Shown piece after piece: positions 9,045 to 17,685 of a DNA stretch of 64,000 nucleotides. Each line of letters opens with the position of its first letter. The first letter of the stretch is position 1. Made by a program: the position numbers and the translations under genes. The notes beneath the pieces were generated by a model. The model saw nothing but the letters and a program-made list of their open reading frames with translations. It did not search any database and was not told the origin of the DNA. The stretch is from UBA1672 sp050633505 (GTDB taxonomy: Bacteria; Pseudomonadota; Alphaproteobacteria; Micavibrionales; Micavibrionaceae): positions 434,001-498,000 of the forward strand of contig JBOEGQ010000004.1 in NCBI GenBank assembly GCA_050633505.1. The letters are read 5' to 3'.

Positions 9045-9947
9045 ATGATGCAAAAACACAATAACAATACAGGTGCAGATTTTTCAAGCGAGCTTATCCC
9101 ATCCTTCCTTTTACCGGAACACTTGATAAAAGCAGAAGAAAAATCCAAGGAAAATCAAAACGTTATTGATATATCTGCCAAACAAGACACCCGACAAAAA
9201 CATAGTCGGTTGGTCATACGTGACAGCCTCTATAACGCCGTAGAATGCAATCATATCGACCTATTTATGCAGCCTATTGTTACCCTGCCCCAGCGCCGCA
9301 CAAAATTTTATGAACTTTTTGGCCGCCTTAACATCAAATCAGGTAACTTTTTACCGGCTAAAGACTACATTTCTCTGGCTTATGAAGAAAACATGATTGC
9401 ACCTTTGGATACAATTATCCTATCACACGGCTTAAAAACGCTTCAAAAGCATAAAACACACGATGCAATTTCGTATTTCGTCAATATCAAACCATTCATA
9501 TTGCGCAATCAATACTTCATGCAGGAACTCTTATCTTATATTTCCAAAAATAAAGCCTTGGCAGAGCGGTTGGTTTTTGAGATTACCGCACAGGACTTCC
9601 TTCACCTATCCCCTGATGAATGCAAAGTCATGCGTGCCCTTGCACAGATTGGCTGTCGTTTTTCCATTGATCATGCCCCTACACTTCCCAAAGATATAAA
9701 ATCTTTGCGCGCACATAACGTCAGTTTCATTAAAATTGATGCACAGACCTTGAAGGAAAAAGGTGAAACCGACGAAGGGTTTGAAGACCTATTGAGTCGA
9801 AAACACACCCTGTATGTTAACGGCATAGAAGTGATCGTTCAAAAAATTGAAGATGAGCAAGCCCTGCTAGATTGCCTTGATTACGAGGTGAATTTCGGGC
9901 AAGGATATTTGTTTGGTCGTCCCGATTTTGAAAGCGTGTATCGCTAA
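9045..9947 (+). CDS. degenerate EAL-domain protein
   Basis: The 300-residue protein has an unstructured N-terminal 60 residues and then a fold recognisable as EAL (cyclic-di-GMP phosphodiesterase family): LFMQPIVTLP, an ELFGRL in place of E-A-L-x-R, VNIKP for the L-x-V-N-x-S strand, FEIT, and a C-terminal GYLFGRP. Several catalytic positions are altered: the DDFG motif is DHAP and the usual E-G-V-E is QKIED. KIDA is retained. It is therefore likely non-catalytic and may bind ligand or partners. It sits alone after pyrD, with a purine-rich GAAAGAG before the ATG. Confidence 0.8.
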   Translation: MMQKHNNNTGADFSSELIPSFLLPEHLIKAEEKSKENQNVIDISAKQDTRQKHSRLVIRDSLYNAVECNHIDLFMQPIVTLPQRRTKFYELFGRLNIKSGNFLPAKDYISLAYEENMIAPLDTIILSHGLKTLQKHKTHDAISYFVNIKPFILRNQYFMQELLSYISKNKALAERLVFEITAQDFLHLSPDECKVMRALAQIGCRFSIDHAPTLPKDIKSLRAHNVSFIKIDAQTLKEKGETDEGFEDLLSRKHTLYVNGIEVIVQKIEDEQALLDCLDYEVNFGQGYLFGRPDFESVYR

Positions 9948-10051
9948 AAATTACATTATCCCCGTTTACAAAATCCTGACGTTTTTTATACGTGACTTTC
10001 CCCGCTGCCTTGATAAAATGCCCCAATTCGAAATTAAAGGGGATATCTATC

Positions 10052-11899
10052 ATGTACCGTCGGCTTCTCACTTTACTTATACTTATATGCACGACACTTC
10101 CATTGTCCGTATATGCCGCCGAAGAAGCCAAACACGCCGTTGCCTTACATGGAGAAGTAAAATACGCCCCTGATTTCGAACATCTTGACTATGTTAATCC
10201 AGATGCCCCCAAAGGCGGAACGCTACGCCAACATCAAATAGGGACATTTGATTCATTAAACCCCTTTATTGTCAAAGGTGAACCTGCCGCAGGGCTTAAT
10301 TTCCTACGTAGTGGTCTTGTTTATGAAAGCCTCATGCAAAATGCATGGGATGAGCCCTTCTCTCTCTATGGTGTGATTGCAAAAGACATCACAATTGCAC
10401 AAGATAAATCCTGGGTTAAATTTACCTTACGTGATGAGGCAAAATGGCATGATGGTGTTTCTATTACTGCCGATGACGTTATCTGGACCTTTGAGGAATT
10501 AACACAAAAAGGAAAACCCTTTTACAAAGCATATTGGGGGGATGTCGAAAACATAACAGCCAGTGAAGATAAAAAGTCCGTTACATTCAATTTCTCCGTT
10601 AAGGGCAATGCAGAACTCCCCCTTATTATTGCGGAAATGACAGTCCTTCCCAAACATTACTGGACTGCAGAAGGACGGGATTTAGGAAAAACAACGTTAG
10701 AACCACCACTAGGGTCCGGCCCTTACAAGGTTGGAAAAGTCGAATCCGGCCGCTCTATTGAATATGTACGCAACCCTGATTGGTGGGGTAAGGATCTTCC
10801 ATTTTTCAAAGGCATGCATAATTTTGACCGCCTTATATATGACTATTACAGAGACGAAAATGTCGCACATGAGGCATTCCTTTCTCAGGATTATGATGTA
10901 AAGCTCGAAAACATTGCGCGCATTTGGTATGAATTATATGATGTGTCAGAAGCCAAAGCACCTCACTTGGTGAAAGAAACGCTTTCACATAAACGCCCCT
11001 CAGGCATGGGGCAAGCGATGATTTACAACACGCGTAAGCCACTATTCCAAGATTCCAAGATTCGAGAAGCATTAGGCTATGCTTTTGATTTTGAATGGTC
11101 GAACAAGCAATTCGCATATGGTGATTATATACGCCTGCAAAGCTATTTCGATAATTCAGAGCTGGCCTCTTCCGCCTTACCAAGTGAAGAAGAGCTTATA
11201 ATTCTAGAGCCGTTACGTGGAAAAATACCTGAACGCGTCTTTACGCATACTTATAAAGCCCCCGAAACAAATGGTTCGGGCAATGCGCGCACCAATATCC
11301 GTCAGGCGATAAAACTTTTGGAAAGTGCCGGATATAAAGACCTCAATAAGGATGGAATACGTTTTAAGATACTAGAAGACGGAAGCAAACATCTGCTAGA
11401 ATTTGAAATACTGCATTACTCCAACACATTTGAACGCTGGATCTTGCCATTTGTTAAGAATCTTGAGCGTGTTGGGGCAAAGGCCACTTTTCGTGTTGTT
11501 GACCCCGCACAGTTCCAACGCCGCGTAGATAGCTTTGAATTTGATATTATTATAGGCGGTATTGGTCAATCCGACTCCCCCGGTAATGAACAACGCGAAT
11601 ATTGGGGATCAGATAAGGCCGACATAAAGGGCTCTCGCAATTATATCGGTATTAAAGATCCCATAATTGATGATCTTGTCACACAAATCATCCATGCAAA
11701 ATCCAGAAAAGATCTGGTAACGAAAACGCATGCTCTTGACCGTATCCTACTATGGAATCATTATGTTATTCCAATGTGGCATTATCCTAAATGGCGCATC
11801 GCCTCTTGGGATAAAATCAAGCACCCGAAAACCCTCTCAAATATCTCGCCGCTCATCACATCAACGTGGTGGTCGAAAGATGCGGAAGAACAAAAATAA
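10052..11899 (+). CDS. yejA: oligopeptide/microcin-type ABC transporter periplasmic binding protein YejA
   Basis: This large solute-binding protein (615 aa, SBP family 5) feeds peptides to the YejBEF importer. A signal peptide spans residues 1-22 (MYRRLL, hydrophobic core, VYAAEEA). The mature start HAVALHGEVKYAPDFEHLDYVNPDAPKGG is diagnostic of YejA-type binding proteins (quoted as HAVALHG and NPDAPKGG). WWSKD is near the C-terminus. ATG 10052 has AAAGGGG ten bases before it. An in-frame start at 9992 would place the signal sequence internally, so it is rejected. It overlaps kdsB by one base (TAATG). The transporter partners lie separately at 14359, 16360 and 30075. Confidence 0.93.
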   Translation: MYRRLLTLLILICTTLPLSVYAAEEAKHAVALHGEVKYAPDFEHLDYVNPDAPKGGTLRQHQIGTFDSLNPFIVKGEPAAGLNFLRSGLVYESLMQNAWDEPFSLYGVIAKDITIAQDKSWVKFTLRDEAKWHDGVSITADDVIWTFEELTQKGKPFYKAYWGDVENITASEDKKSVTFNFSVKGNAELPLIIAEMTVLPKHYWTAEGRDLGKTTLEPPLGSGPYKVGKVESGRSIEYVRNPDWWGKDLPFFKGMHNFDRLIYDYYRDENVAHEAFLSQDYDVKLENIARIWYELYDVSEAKAPHLVKETLSHKRPSGMGQAMIYNTRKPLFQDSKIREALGYAFDFEWSNKQFAYGDYIRLQSYFDNSELASSALPSEEELIILEPLRGKIPERVFTHTYKAPETNGSGNARTNIRQAIKLLESAGYKDLNKDGIRFKILEDGSKHLLEFEILHYSNTFERWILPFVKNLERVGAKATFRVVDPAQFQRRVDSFEFDIIIGGIGQSDSPGNEQREYWGSDKADIKGSRNYIGIKDPIIDDLVTQIIHAKSRKDLVTKTHALDRILLWNHYVIPMWHYPKWRIASWDKIKHPKTLSNISPLITSTWWSKDAEEQK

Positions 11900-12708
11900 T
11901 GAAATTTGCAATTGCAATTCCTGCCCGCTATGGCTCCACCCGCTTTCCGGGTAAACCTTTGGCAAAAATCGCCGGAAAAACGATGCTGGAACGTGTTCTA
12001 CATGTCGCAAAGATAGCGGCTGAGCCCTATGATGCATCGATTTTCGTCGCAACAGATGATCAACGCATTCGTGACCACGCGACAGAGCTTGGCGAAATGT
12101 GCTTTATGACACCATCTGGCTGCCCCACTGGATCAGACCGTGTGTTATCTGCAATTCGACAGCTTAATAACTGGCCGGAATTTATCGTAAATCTACAAGG
12201 GGATGCGCCCTTCACCCCCCCATCAATTATTCAGAATCTCTTTCAAGCATTCGAAGAGAATAACCACTTAGAAGTTATTACTCCCGTACATCGCCTTAGT
12301 TGGCACGACCTTGACAGATTAAGAGCCAAGAAAAAAACAACACCGTTCAGCGGAACCACCGCCATTATTGATGAGAATGAGCGCGCACTTTGGTTTTCCA
12401 AAACAATTATCCCCTCCATCCGTAAAGAGGAAGAGCTACGCCGGGAGATGGACTTCTCCCCGATCCATCAGCATATCGGCTTATACGGCTTCCGGTCTGA
12501 TGTTCTTGAACAATTCTGCCGCCTGTCTGAGGGCACATATGAAGCGTTAGAGGGGTTAGAACAACTTCGTATGCTGGAAAACGGAATAAAGATCCAGACA
12601 GTTTCAATGGATATTGAAAAAGGCATGATCCAATCCGGCATCGACAGCCCGGAAGACATTGCACGCGCCGAAGCACATATCACACAATATGGAGAGCCTC
12701 TGGTATAA
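11899..12708 (+). CDS. kdsB: 3-deoxy-manno-octulosonate cytidylyltransferase (CMP-KDO synthetase)
   Basis: KdsB activates KDO with CTP for the lipopolysaccharide inner core. The nucleotide-binding N-terminus IPARYGSTRFPGKPLA, the TGSDRV loop, NLQGDAPF and the C-terminal GIDSPEDIARAEA are family hallmarks. From ATG 11899 the protein has 269 residues, near the family length of about 250. The ATG overlaps the yejA stop. Sialic-acid cytidylyltransferases share the N-terminal motif but not the NLQGD segment seen here. Confidence 0.93.
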   Translation: MKFAIAIPARYGSTRFPGKPLAKIAGKTMLERVLHVAKIAAEPYDASIFVATDDQRIRDHATELGEMCFMTPSGCPTGSDRVLSAIRQLNNWPEFIVNLQGDAPFTPPSIIQNLFQAFEENNHLEVITPVHRLSWHDLDRLRAKKKTTPFSGTTAIIDENERALWFSKTIIPSIRKEEELRREMDFSPIHQHIGLYGFRSDVLEQFCRLSEGTYEALEGLEQLRMLENGIKIQTVSMDIEKGMIQSGIDSPEDIARAEAHITQYGEPLV

Positions 12709-12714
12709 GTACAC

Positions 12715-13371
12715 ATGACAACATTAGTGATCGCACGCCATGGAAATACTTTTACATCGAAAGACACACCAACACGTGTTGGAAAGCACACAGACCTTCC
12801 CCTCGTTGAAAAAGGTGTGCAACAGGGGCACGCCATTGGGCAATACCTAAAGGAGCACGACATTATACCTGATGTCGTCTATAGCTCTACCCTACAACGA
12901 ACACAACAAACAGCAAAACATGCCTTGGATAGCGCGGGTATCAAGCTCCCGATTTATGCACTTGATATTTTTGATGAAGTTGATTACGGCCCCGATGAGA
13001 ACAAAACAGAAGAAGATGTCATCGCCCGTATCGGACAGGATGCAATAAAACAATGGGACACACACGCCATTGTACCCGATGGATGGAAAATAATCCCGGA
13101 AACGGTTATCGAGAATTGGTTTGGCTTTTCTAACCAAATAACCAAAACGCACGATACAGTCACGAACCAAGTCATGGATATTCATGAAACTATTTTGGTT
13201 GTTACATCGAATGGAATTGCACGATTCGCACCACACATCACTGGAAACTTTGAAGAATTTTCACAAAACCACCCTCTTAAGCTCTCTACAGGTGCGCTCG
13301 GTATTATGACATTTTCTGATGGAAAGTGGCAGATTTCGGGATGGAACATAAAACCCAAAATAGAGCAATAG
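12715..13371 (+). CDS. histidine phosphatase family protein
   Basis: The N-terminus TTLVIARHGNTFT carries the R-H-G-x-T phosphohistidine motif (His about residue 9), and a second region SSTLQRTQQTAKHAL is typical of phosphoglycerate mutase-like phosphatases. Later VVTSNGIARF replaces the usual V-S-H-G motif with S-N-G, so the second catalytic His is absent at that spot. The 218-residue size fits the family. It lies 6 bases after kdsB, so it belongs to the yejA-kdsB operon. The substrate cannot be told from sequence. Confidence 0.85.
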   Translation: MTTLVIARHGNTFTSKDTPTRVGKHTDLPLVEKGVQQGHAIGQYLKEHDIIPDVVYSSTLQRTQQTAKHALDSAGIKLPIYALDIFDEVDYGPDENKTEEDVIARIGQDAIKQWDTHAIVPDGWKIIPETVIENWFGFSNQITKTHDTVTNQVMDIHETILVVTSNGIARFAPHITGNFEEFSQNHPLKLSTGALGIMTFSDGKWQISGWNIKPKIEQ

Positions 13372-13391
13372 AAAAAAACTTATAAAAACAT

Positions 13392-13421
13392 TTGCTTTTT
13401 AAAAACCAAAAGCGGTACTAT
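13392..13421 (+). promoter_or_regulatory. candidate sigma-70 promoter of the TPR gene
   Basis: TTGCTT (13392-13397) and TACTAT (13416-13421) are separated by 18 bases in an AT-rich gap. A small hairpin GGTTG-AAAAA-CAACC follows at 13430-13444 in the 5' leader of the TPR gene. Confidence 0.4.
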
Positions 13422-13501
13422 CTTTATAAGGTTGAAAAACAACCAAAATAAAAAACAAATAAAAGCTATAAAAAAGCAATATATAGCGTGGGGTTATAAA
13501 T

Positions 13502-14233
13502 ATGTTACCAGATGAAATTTACGCCAGTAGTGCCTCTTCATCAAATTTCAAATATTCACATCCATTAAACCATATGCCGGTTGATGACGGTTCAATGCGC
13601 GCCCGGTTGGCATATGATTTGATGAGCTTTATGAATCGTTCTGATTGCCACTACTTTATCAATGCCGATTTTCTGTCCGATTACAGACCGGATCAAAGCG
13701 AAGATGAAATTGATATCATGATCGTTGATGGCTTTTACAAAGAGGCAGAGCTTCTTGCTGATAAAAGACTTGCAGAAGACCCGGACTGTGACAAGACACT
13801 ATTCCAAAAGGCATTTATACAACACCTTAGACAAGAATATGAAAAGCTTTTAGAACGTGAAGATAAGATCCTAAAAAGTGATCCAAAGAACGTTAATGCC
13901 CTTATCAACAAGGGGTTTGCCCTTGCAAACCTGAACCGAGAAGAAGAAGCATTAAAAGTTGCGGATAAGGCACTGAAGATCGACCCTGATAACTTAACCG
14001 TTCTTAGTAATAAAGCATATATCGCAAAATTACTTAACCGCGATGACTTGCGCGATAAGACACTGGCACGTGCCTATAATGTATCATCTAAACATCGTAT
14101 GGAACAATTGGCGAGAGAAGAGTCTAAGCTATTACGCGACTTTGATGCCGTGTTCATGGAGATTTCAACGCCATCGACATTCCAGGAATTCAACCAACGT
14201 AGTGGTTCTGCACGATCAAAGATGGTGCATTAA
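13502..14233 (+). CDS. tetratricopeptide repeat protein
   Basis: A 243-residue cytoplasmic-looking protein without a signal peptide. Residues about 115-205 hold two to three TPR units: ALINKGFALANLNREEEALKVADKALKIDPDN is a full TPR (quoted in parts: GFALANLNREEEAL, ALKIDPDN), followed by NKAYIAKLLNRDD. The first 80 residues are unrelated and rich in Ser and Asp. TPRs mediate protein contacts, so the role is unknown. It stands as a single gene with its own promoter candidate upstream and a strong terminator downstream. Confidence 0.8.
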   Translation: MLPDEIYASSASSSNFKYSHPLNHMPVDDGSMRARLAYDLMSFMNRSDCHYFINADFLSDYRPDQSEDEIDIMIVDGFYKEAELLADKRLAEDPDCDKTLFQKAFIQHLRQEYEKLLEREDKILKSDPKNVNALINKGFALANLNREEEALKVADKALKIDPDNLTVLSNKAYIAKLLNRDDLRDKTLARAYNVSSKHRMEQLAREESKLLRDFDAVFMEISTPSTFQEFNQRSGSARSKMVH

Positions 14234-14282
14234 AAAACAACAACTTACAGGTCCTGCACAAAACAAAATAATGTAAGCGAAA

Positions 14283-14317
14283 AAAAAGCGGCGTAAAACT
14301 TCTTTACGCTGCTTTTT
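14283..14317 (+). terminator. rho-independent terminator after the TPR gene
   Basis: AAAAAGCGGCGTAAA (14283-14297) pairs with TTTACGCTGCTTTTT (14303-14317) with one mismatch around a five-base loop, followed by a T-rich end. Confidence 0.85.
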
Positions 14318-14358
14318 GTTCATAGACAGAAAGAGAACGCCTTCCTATCATATGCGCT

Positions 14359-15459
14359 ATGGCTTCTTATATCCTTAAACGTTTGCTTTTGATGATTCCG
14401 ACATTGCTTGGCATTATGCTGATCAGTTTTATTATCATTCAATTTGTTCCCGGCGGGCCGGTCGAGAAAATGATTGCAGAGCTACAGGGACACAGTACCT
14501 CTGCGACATCACGCTTTACCGGTGGCGGTAGTGATATAAGTAATTCCACCACAACTAATGCAGCAAGCGATCAAAGCTCAACATACAAAGGCGCACAAGG
14601 GTTAGACCCTGAATTGATCGCAGAGCTAGAGGTCATGTACGGCTTTGACAAGCCCGCGCACGAACGCTTTATCATGATGGTCGGCAATTATCTGACATTT
14701 GACCTCGGGGAAAGTTATTACCGTGATGTCGGGGTTCTGGAACTGGTTTTGGAAAAAATGCCTGTATCAATCTCGTTGGGGCTTTGGTCAACTTTAATCA
14801 TCTATCTCATTTCAATTCCTCTGGGCATCAAAAAAGCCGTTAAAGACGGGCAAGCGTTCGATGTCTGGACCAGTGCTGCCATCTTTATCGGATACGCCAT
14901 TCCCTCTTTTATGTTTGCCATTTTATTGATCGTTCTGTTCGCCGGGGGGCGATATTGGGATATATTCCCCTTACGTGGATTAACATCCGACGGATGGGAT
15001 GATATGACGCTTCTACAACAAATCTACGATTACGCATGGCACATGGTTCTCCCCACTGCCGCGATGATAATCAGTGGCTTTGCCTCCTTAACCATGTTGA
15101 CCAAAAACTCATTTTTAGATGAAATTGGCAAACAATATGTTTTAACCGCACGATCAAAGGGCCTCTCAGAACGGCAAGTCCTCTATGGGCATATATTCAG
15201 GAATGCAATGCTTATCATCATTGCCGGATTTCCTGCTACATTCGTTTCTATATTCTTTACCGGATCTCTTTTGATTGAAGTCATTTTCTCTCTCGACGGG
15301 TTAGGCCTCTTAGGATATGAGAGCATAATCAACCGCGATTATCCCGTGGTTTTAGGAACTCTTTATATCTTCGCCCTTATGAGTTTGATCATGCATCTGA
15401 TACGTGATCTGGTTTATGTTCTCGTCGATCCCCGCATTAATTTTGAAGGGGGACATTAG
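14359..15459 (+). CDS. yejB: peptide ABC transporter permease YejB
   Basis: One of two inner-membrane permeases of the YejABEF peptide importer. The 366-residue protein starts MASYILKRLLLMIPTLLGI, the typical YejB/DppB first helix, has a long periplasmic loop with a Ser/Thr-rich stretch (about residues 45-75), then EMYGFD-like (VMYGFDKPAHERF) and the EAA-type cytoplasmic loop YVLTARSKGLSERQVLYGHIFRNAM. It is larger than plain DppB, as YejB proteins are. It is followed 4 bases later by an unrelated DMT permease and then yejE. Confidence 0.93.
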   Translation: MASYILKRLLLMIPTLLGIMLISFIIIQFVPGGPVEKMIAELQGHSTSATSRFTGGGSDISNSTTTNAASDQSSTYKGAQGLDPELIAELEVMYGFDKPAHERFIMMVGNYLTFDLGESYYRDVGVLELVLEKMPVSISLGLWSTLIIYLISIPLGIKKAVKDGQAFDVWTSAAIFIGYAIPSFMFAILLIVLFAGGRYWDIFPLRGLTSDGWDDMTLLQQIYDYAWHMVLPTAAMIISGFASLTMLTKNSFLDEIGKQYVLTARSKGLSERQVLYGHIFRNAMLIIIAGFPATFVSIFFTGSLLIEVIFSLDGLGLLGYESIINRDYPVVLGTLYIFALMSLIMHLIRDLVYVLVDPRINFEGGH

Positions 15460-15463
15460 AAAA

Positions 15464-16363
15464 GTGACCAGCAAACAGGCAAATATCGCAGGCGTTGTCG
15501 CCATTATGTTTTGGGCTTCTGCGGCTCTGTTCTTTAGCGTCACTAAAGACATCCCGCCCCTATTACATCTATCATTAAATTCATTATTTGCAGGCCTCGT
15601 ATTCCTTCCTATCTGGCTTTATAAAACGCCAAGTATCAATGGTTTGTTAACCCGTTTTAACATCCCGTTAAAAACGATTCTTCTGCCTCTTCTGGGTTTG
15701 GGGCTATACCGAATATTGTACTATTACGGCCTGACTATGGCACCAATCGCAGAAGCCAATCTGGTGAATTATCTCTGGCCGGTTTTCATTCTGATTTTTG
15801 CATCATTCTTACCCGGACAGACTCTTAAGCCCCGTTTTATTATCGGCGCGGTTTTTTGCCTATTTGGCCTATACCTATTGCGCATTAATGAGGGGTTTTA
15901 CGTTCCCTCATTCCAAATGGGACACGCAATTGCCTTTCTGGCTGCGGTAACATTCGGCCTTTATTCTGTTTTGACAAAACTACAGAAAAATTCAAAAAGC
16001 GATGCCGTTCCTGTCTCGGCAATTTACTGCGGGCTTATTGGCCTGTTACTACACATGGCAATCGGAACATCATGGGTTATTGACCCCATCGCCCTGGCGG
16101 GGATCTGCGCCTTGGGCATGTCGGCGGGATCCGGCTATTTCTTATGGGATATTGCAATGAAGCACGGTGATATTCACATGCTTGGCATCTTATCATATTT
16201 CACGCCTCTTTTTTCAACCGTACTTCTTATATCTTTTGGTTACCCGACCTTAACCCATAATCTTAGCATCGCGGCATTATGCATTGTATTTGGAACATTA
16301 TTCGCCGCGCAAGATAATATAAAAAGCGTTGCCAGAGATATAAAAAACCGGAGTGTATCATGA
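15464..16363 (+). CDS. EamA/DMT-family permease
   Basis: A 299-residue membrane protein with about ten hydrophobic helices in two halves, as in drug/metabolite transporters (EamA). The stretch APIAEANLVNYLWPVFI is the typical EamA helix-4 region. The start is taken as GTG 15464, because a strong GAAGGGGGA lies ten bases before it. An upstream ATG at 15404 would run through yejB coding sequence. It is inserted between yejB and yejE and overlaps the yejE ATG (ATGA), so it is co-translated with the transporter. The substrate is unknown; a YddG-like aromatic amino acid exporter is one possibility. Confidence 0.87.
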   Translation: MTSKQANIAGVVAIMFWASAALFFSVTKDIPPLLHLSLNSLFAGLVFLPIWLYKTPSINGLLTRFNIPLKTILLPLLGLGLYRILYYYGLTMAPIAEANLVNYLWPVFILIFASFLPGQTLKPRFIIGAVFCLFGLYLLRINEGFYVPSFQMGHAIAFLAAVTFGLYSVLTKLQKNSKSDAVPVSAIYCGLIGLLLHMAIGTSWVIDPIALAGICALGMSAGSGYFLWDIAMKHGDIHMLGILSYFTPLFSTVLLISFGYPTLTHNLSIAALCIVFGTLFAAQDNIKSVARDIKNRSVS

Positions 16364-17391
16364 CGACATCTCCCCTAACAAAACGCCGATTAAAACAGTT
16401 TCGCGCAAATAAACGAGGGTTTTGGAGTCTTTGGCTTTTCCTTTTCCTCTTTGTCTTTGCCATTTGTGCAGAATTCATTGCAAATGATAAACCGCTGTTG
16501 CTTCAATATAACGGGCAGATTTACGCACCGGTTCTATTCACATATGCGGAAACAGAATTTGGCGGTGATTTTGAAACAGAAGCAGAATACAGAGATGAAT
16601 TTGTTATAGAGCTTATCGAAGAAGAAGGAAAAGGTTGGATCCTATGGCCCCCTATTCCATTTTCATACGATACAATTAACTATCAACTGTCAAAACCTGC
16701 ACCAACCCCACCTGATGCGGTAAACTGGCTCGGCACAGATGATCAGGGTCGTGATGTTGCCGCACGTATGATTTATGGGTTTCGCATCTCTGTTTTATTC
16801 GGCCTTATCTTAACATTGGCAAGCTCTGTCATCGGCGTAACTGTCGGAGCGATACAAGGGTATTACGGCGGAAGAGTCGACCTGATTTCCCAACGCATGA
16901 TCGAGGTTTGGGCCAGCCAGCCACAGCTTTATATCCTCATTATATTTGCAAGCATCGCCACCCCCGGGTTTTTCATGCTGCTATTTATCCTGCTTTTATT
17001 CAAATGGATTATACTGGTTGATGTGGTACGTGCAGAATTCCTGCGTGCCCGTAATTTTGAATATGTACGCGCAGCGCGGGCGCTTGGTATTTCCAATCCG
17101 ATGATTATGTGGCGCCATGTCCTGCCGAATGCGATGGTCGCAACAATCACATATATGCCATTTATTTTGACTGCATCGATCACCTCGTTAACGGCACTGG
17201 ACTTCCTAGGGCTTGGTATGCCACCGGGCAGTCCATCTCTGGGAGAGCTTCTTGCACAAGGAAAAAATAACCTACAAGCTCCATGGTTAGGGATATGTGC
17301 ATTTATGTCTTTGGCCGTTATGCTTACCCTTCTCACCTTTATCGGAGAAGCTGTGCGTGATGCCTTTGATCCAAGGAAAACGACCCTTTAA
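16360..17391 (+). CDS. yejE: peptide ABC transporter permease YejE
   Basis: Second permease of the YejABEF importer, 343 residues. It begins with a basic N-terminus (SPLTKRRLKQFRANKRG), has the long periplasmic segment EFGGDFETEAEYRDEFVIE that marks YejE, then WLGTDDQGRDVAARMIYG and the cytoplasmic EAA-like loop YVRAARALGISNPMIMWRHVLPNAM. The start overlaps the DMT stop (ATGA). The final codons lie in the first unit of a 43-bp tandem duplication, whose second unit is outside the gene. Confidence 0.94.
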   Translation: MTTSPLTKRRLKQFRANKRGFWSLWLFLFLFVFAICAEFIANDKPLLLQYNGQIYAPVLFTYAETEFGGDFETEAEYRDEFVIELIEEEGKGWILWPPIPFSYDTINYQLSKPAPTPPDAVNWLGTDDQGRDVAARMIYGFRISVLFGLILTLASSVIGVTVGAIQGYYGGRVDLISQRMIEVWASQPQLYILIIFASIATPGFFMLLFILLLFKWIILVDVVRAEFLRARNFEYVRAARALGISNPMIMWRHVLPNAMVATITYMPFILTASITSLTALDFLGLGMPPGSPSLGELLAQGKNNLQAPWLGICAFMSLAVMLTLLTFIGEAVRDAFDPRKTTL

Positions 17392-17440
17392 TACGATGCG
17401 TGATGCCTTTGATCCAAGGAAAACGACCCTTTAATACGAT
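17354..17440 (+). repeat. exact 43-bp tandem duplication of the yejE 3' end
   Basis: Bases 17354-17397 are identical to 17397-17440, a period of 43 with no mismatch. Unit one contains the last 12 codons and stop of yejE, and unit two lies after the stop. The perfect identity of non-coding unit two suggests a recent slippage event. Within 17441-17685 nothing was recognised beyond an AT-rich leader. Confidence 0.95.
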
Positions 17441-17685
17441 AAGTGAATATTTTCCAGTTGACATATCCTGCCTAAATATGGTTTTCATACCCACATGACT
17501 AGATACGCAAACACAAAACTTCGACGACGACGACGCTAGAGATCATCTCTTGCGTGGGTTTGTGATGCGCTTTGCCATATCCCCCCTTATTTTTTATATG
17601 ATCTCTTGAAAATCAATTGCTTGTGCCCTTGTATTTATACGGCTTTTGCGGCATTTTACGAATAACAAAGTTAAAGACCAAACAC

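Noticed and set aside
17441..17685. A gene in the gap after the yejE duplication
   Set aside because: The only frame from 17617 is the TTG extension of the P-loop gene; no ribosome site and no conserved peptide are seen.
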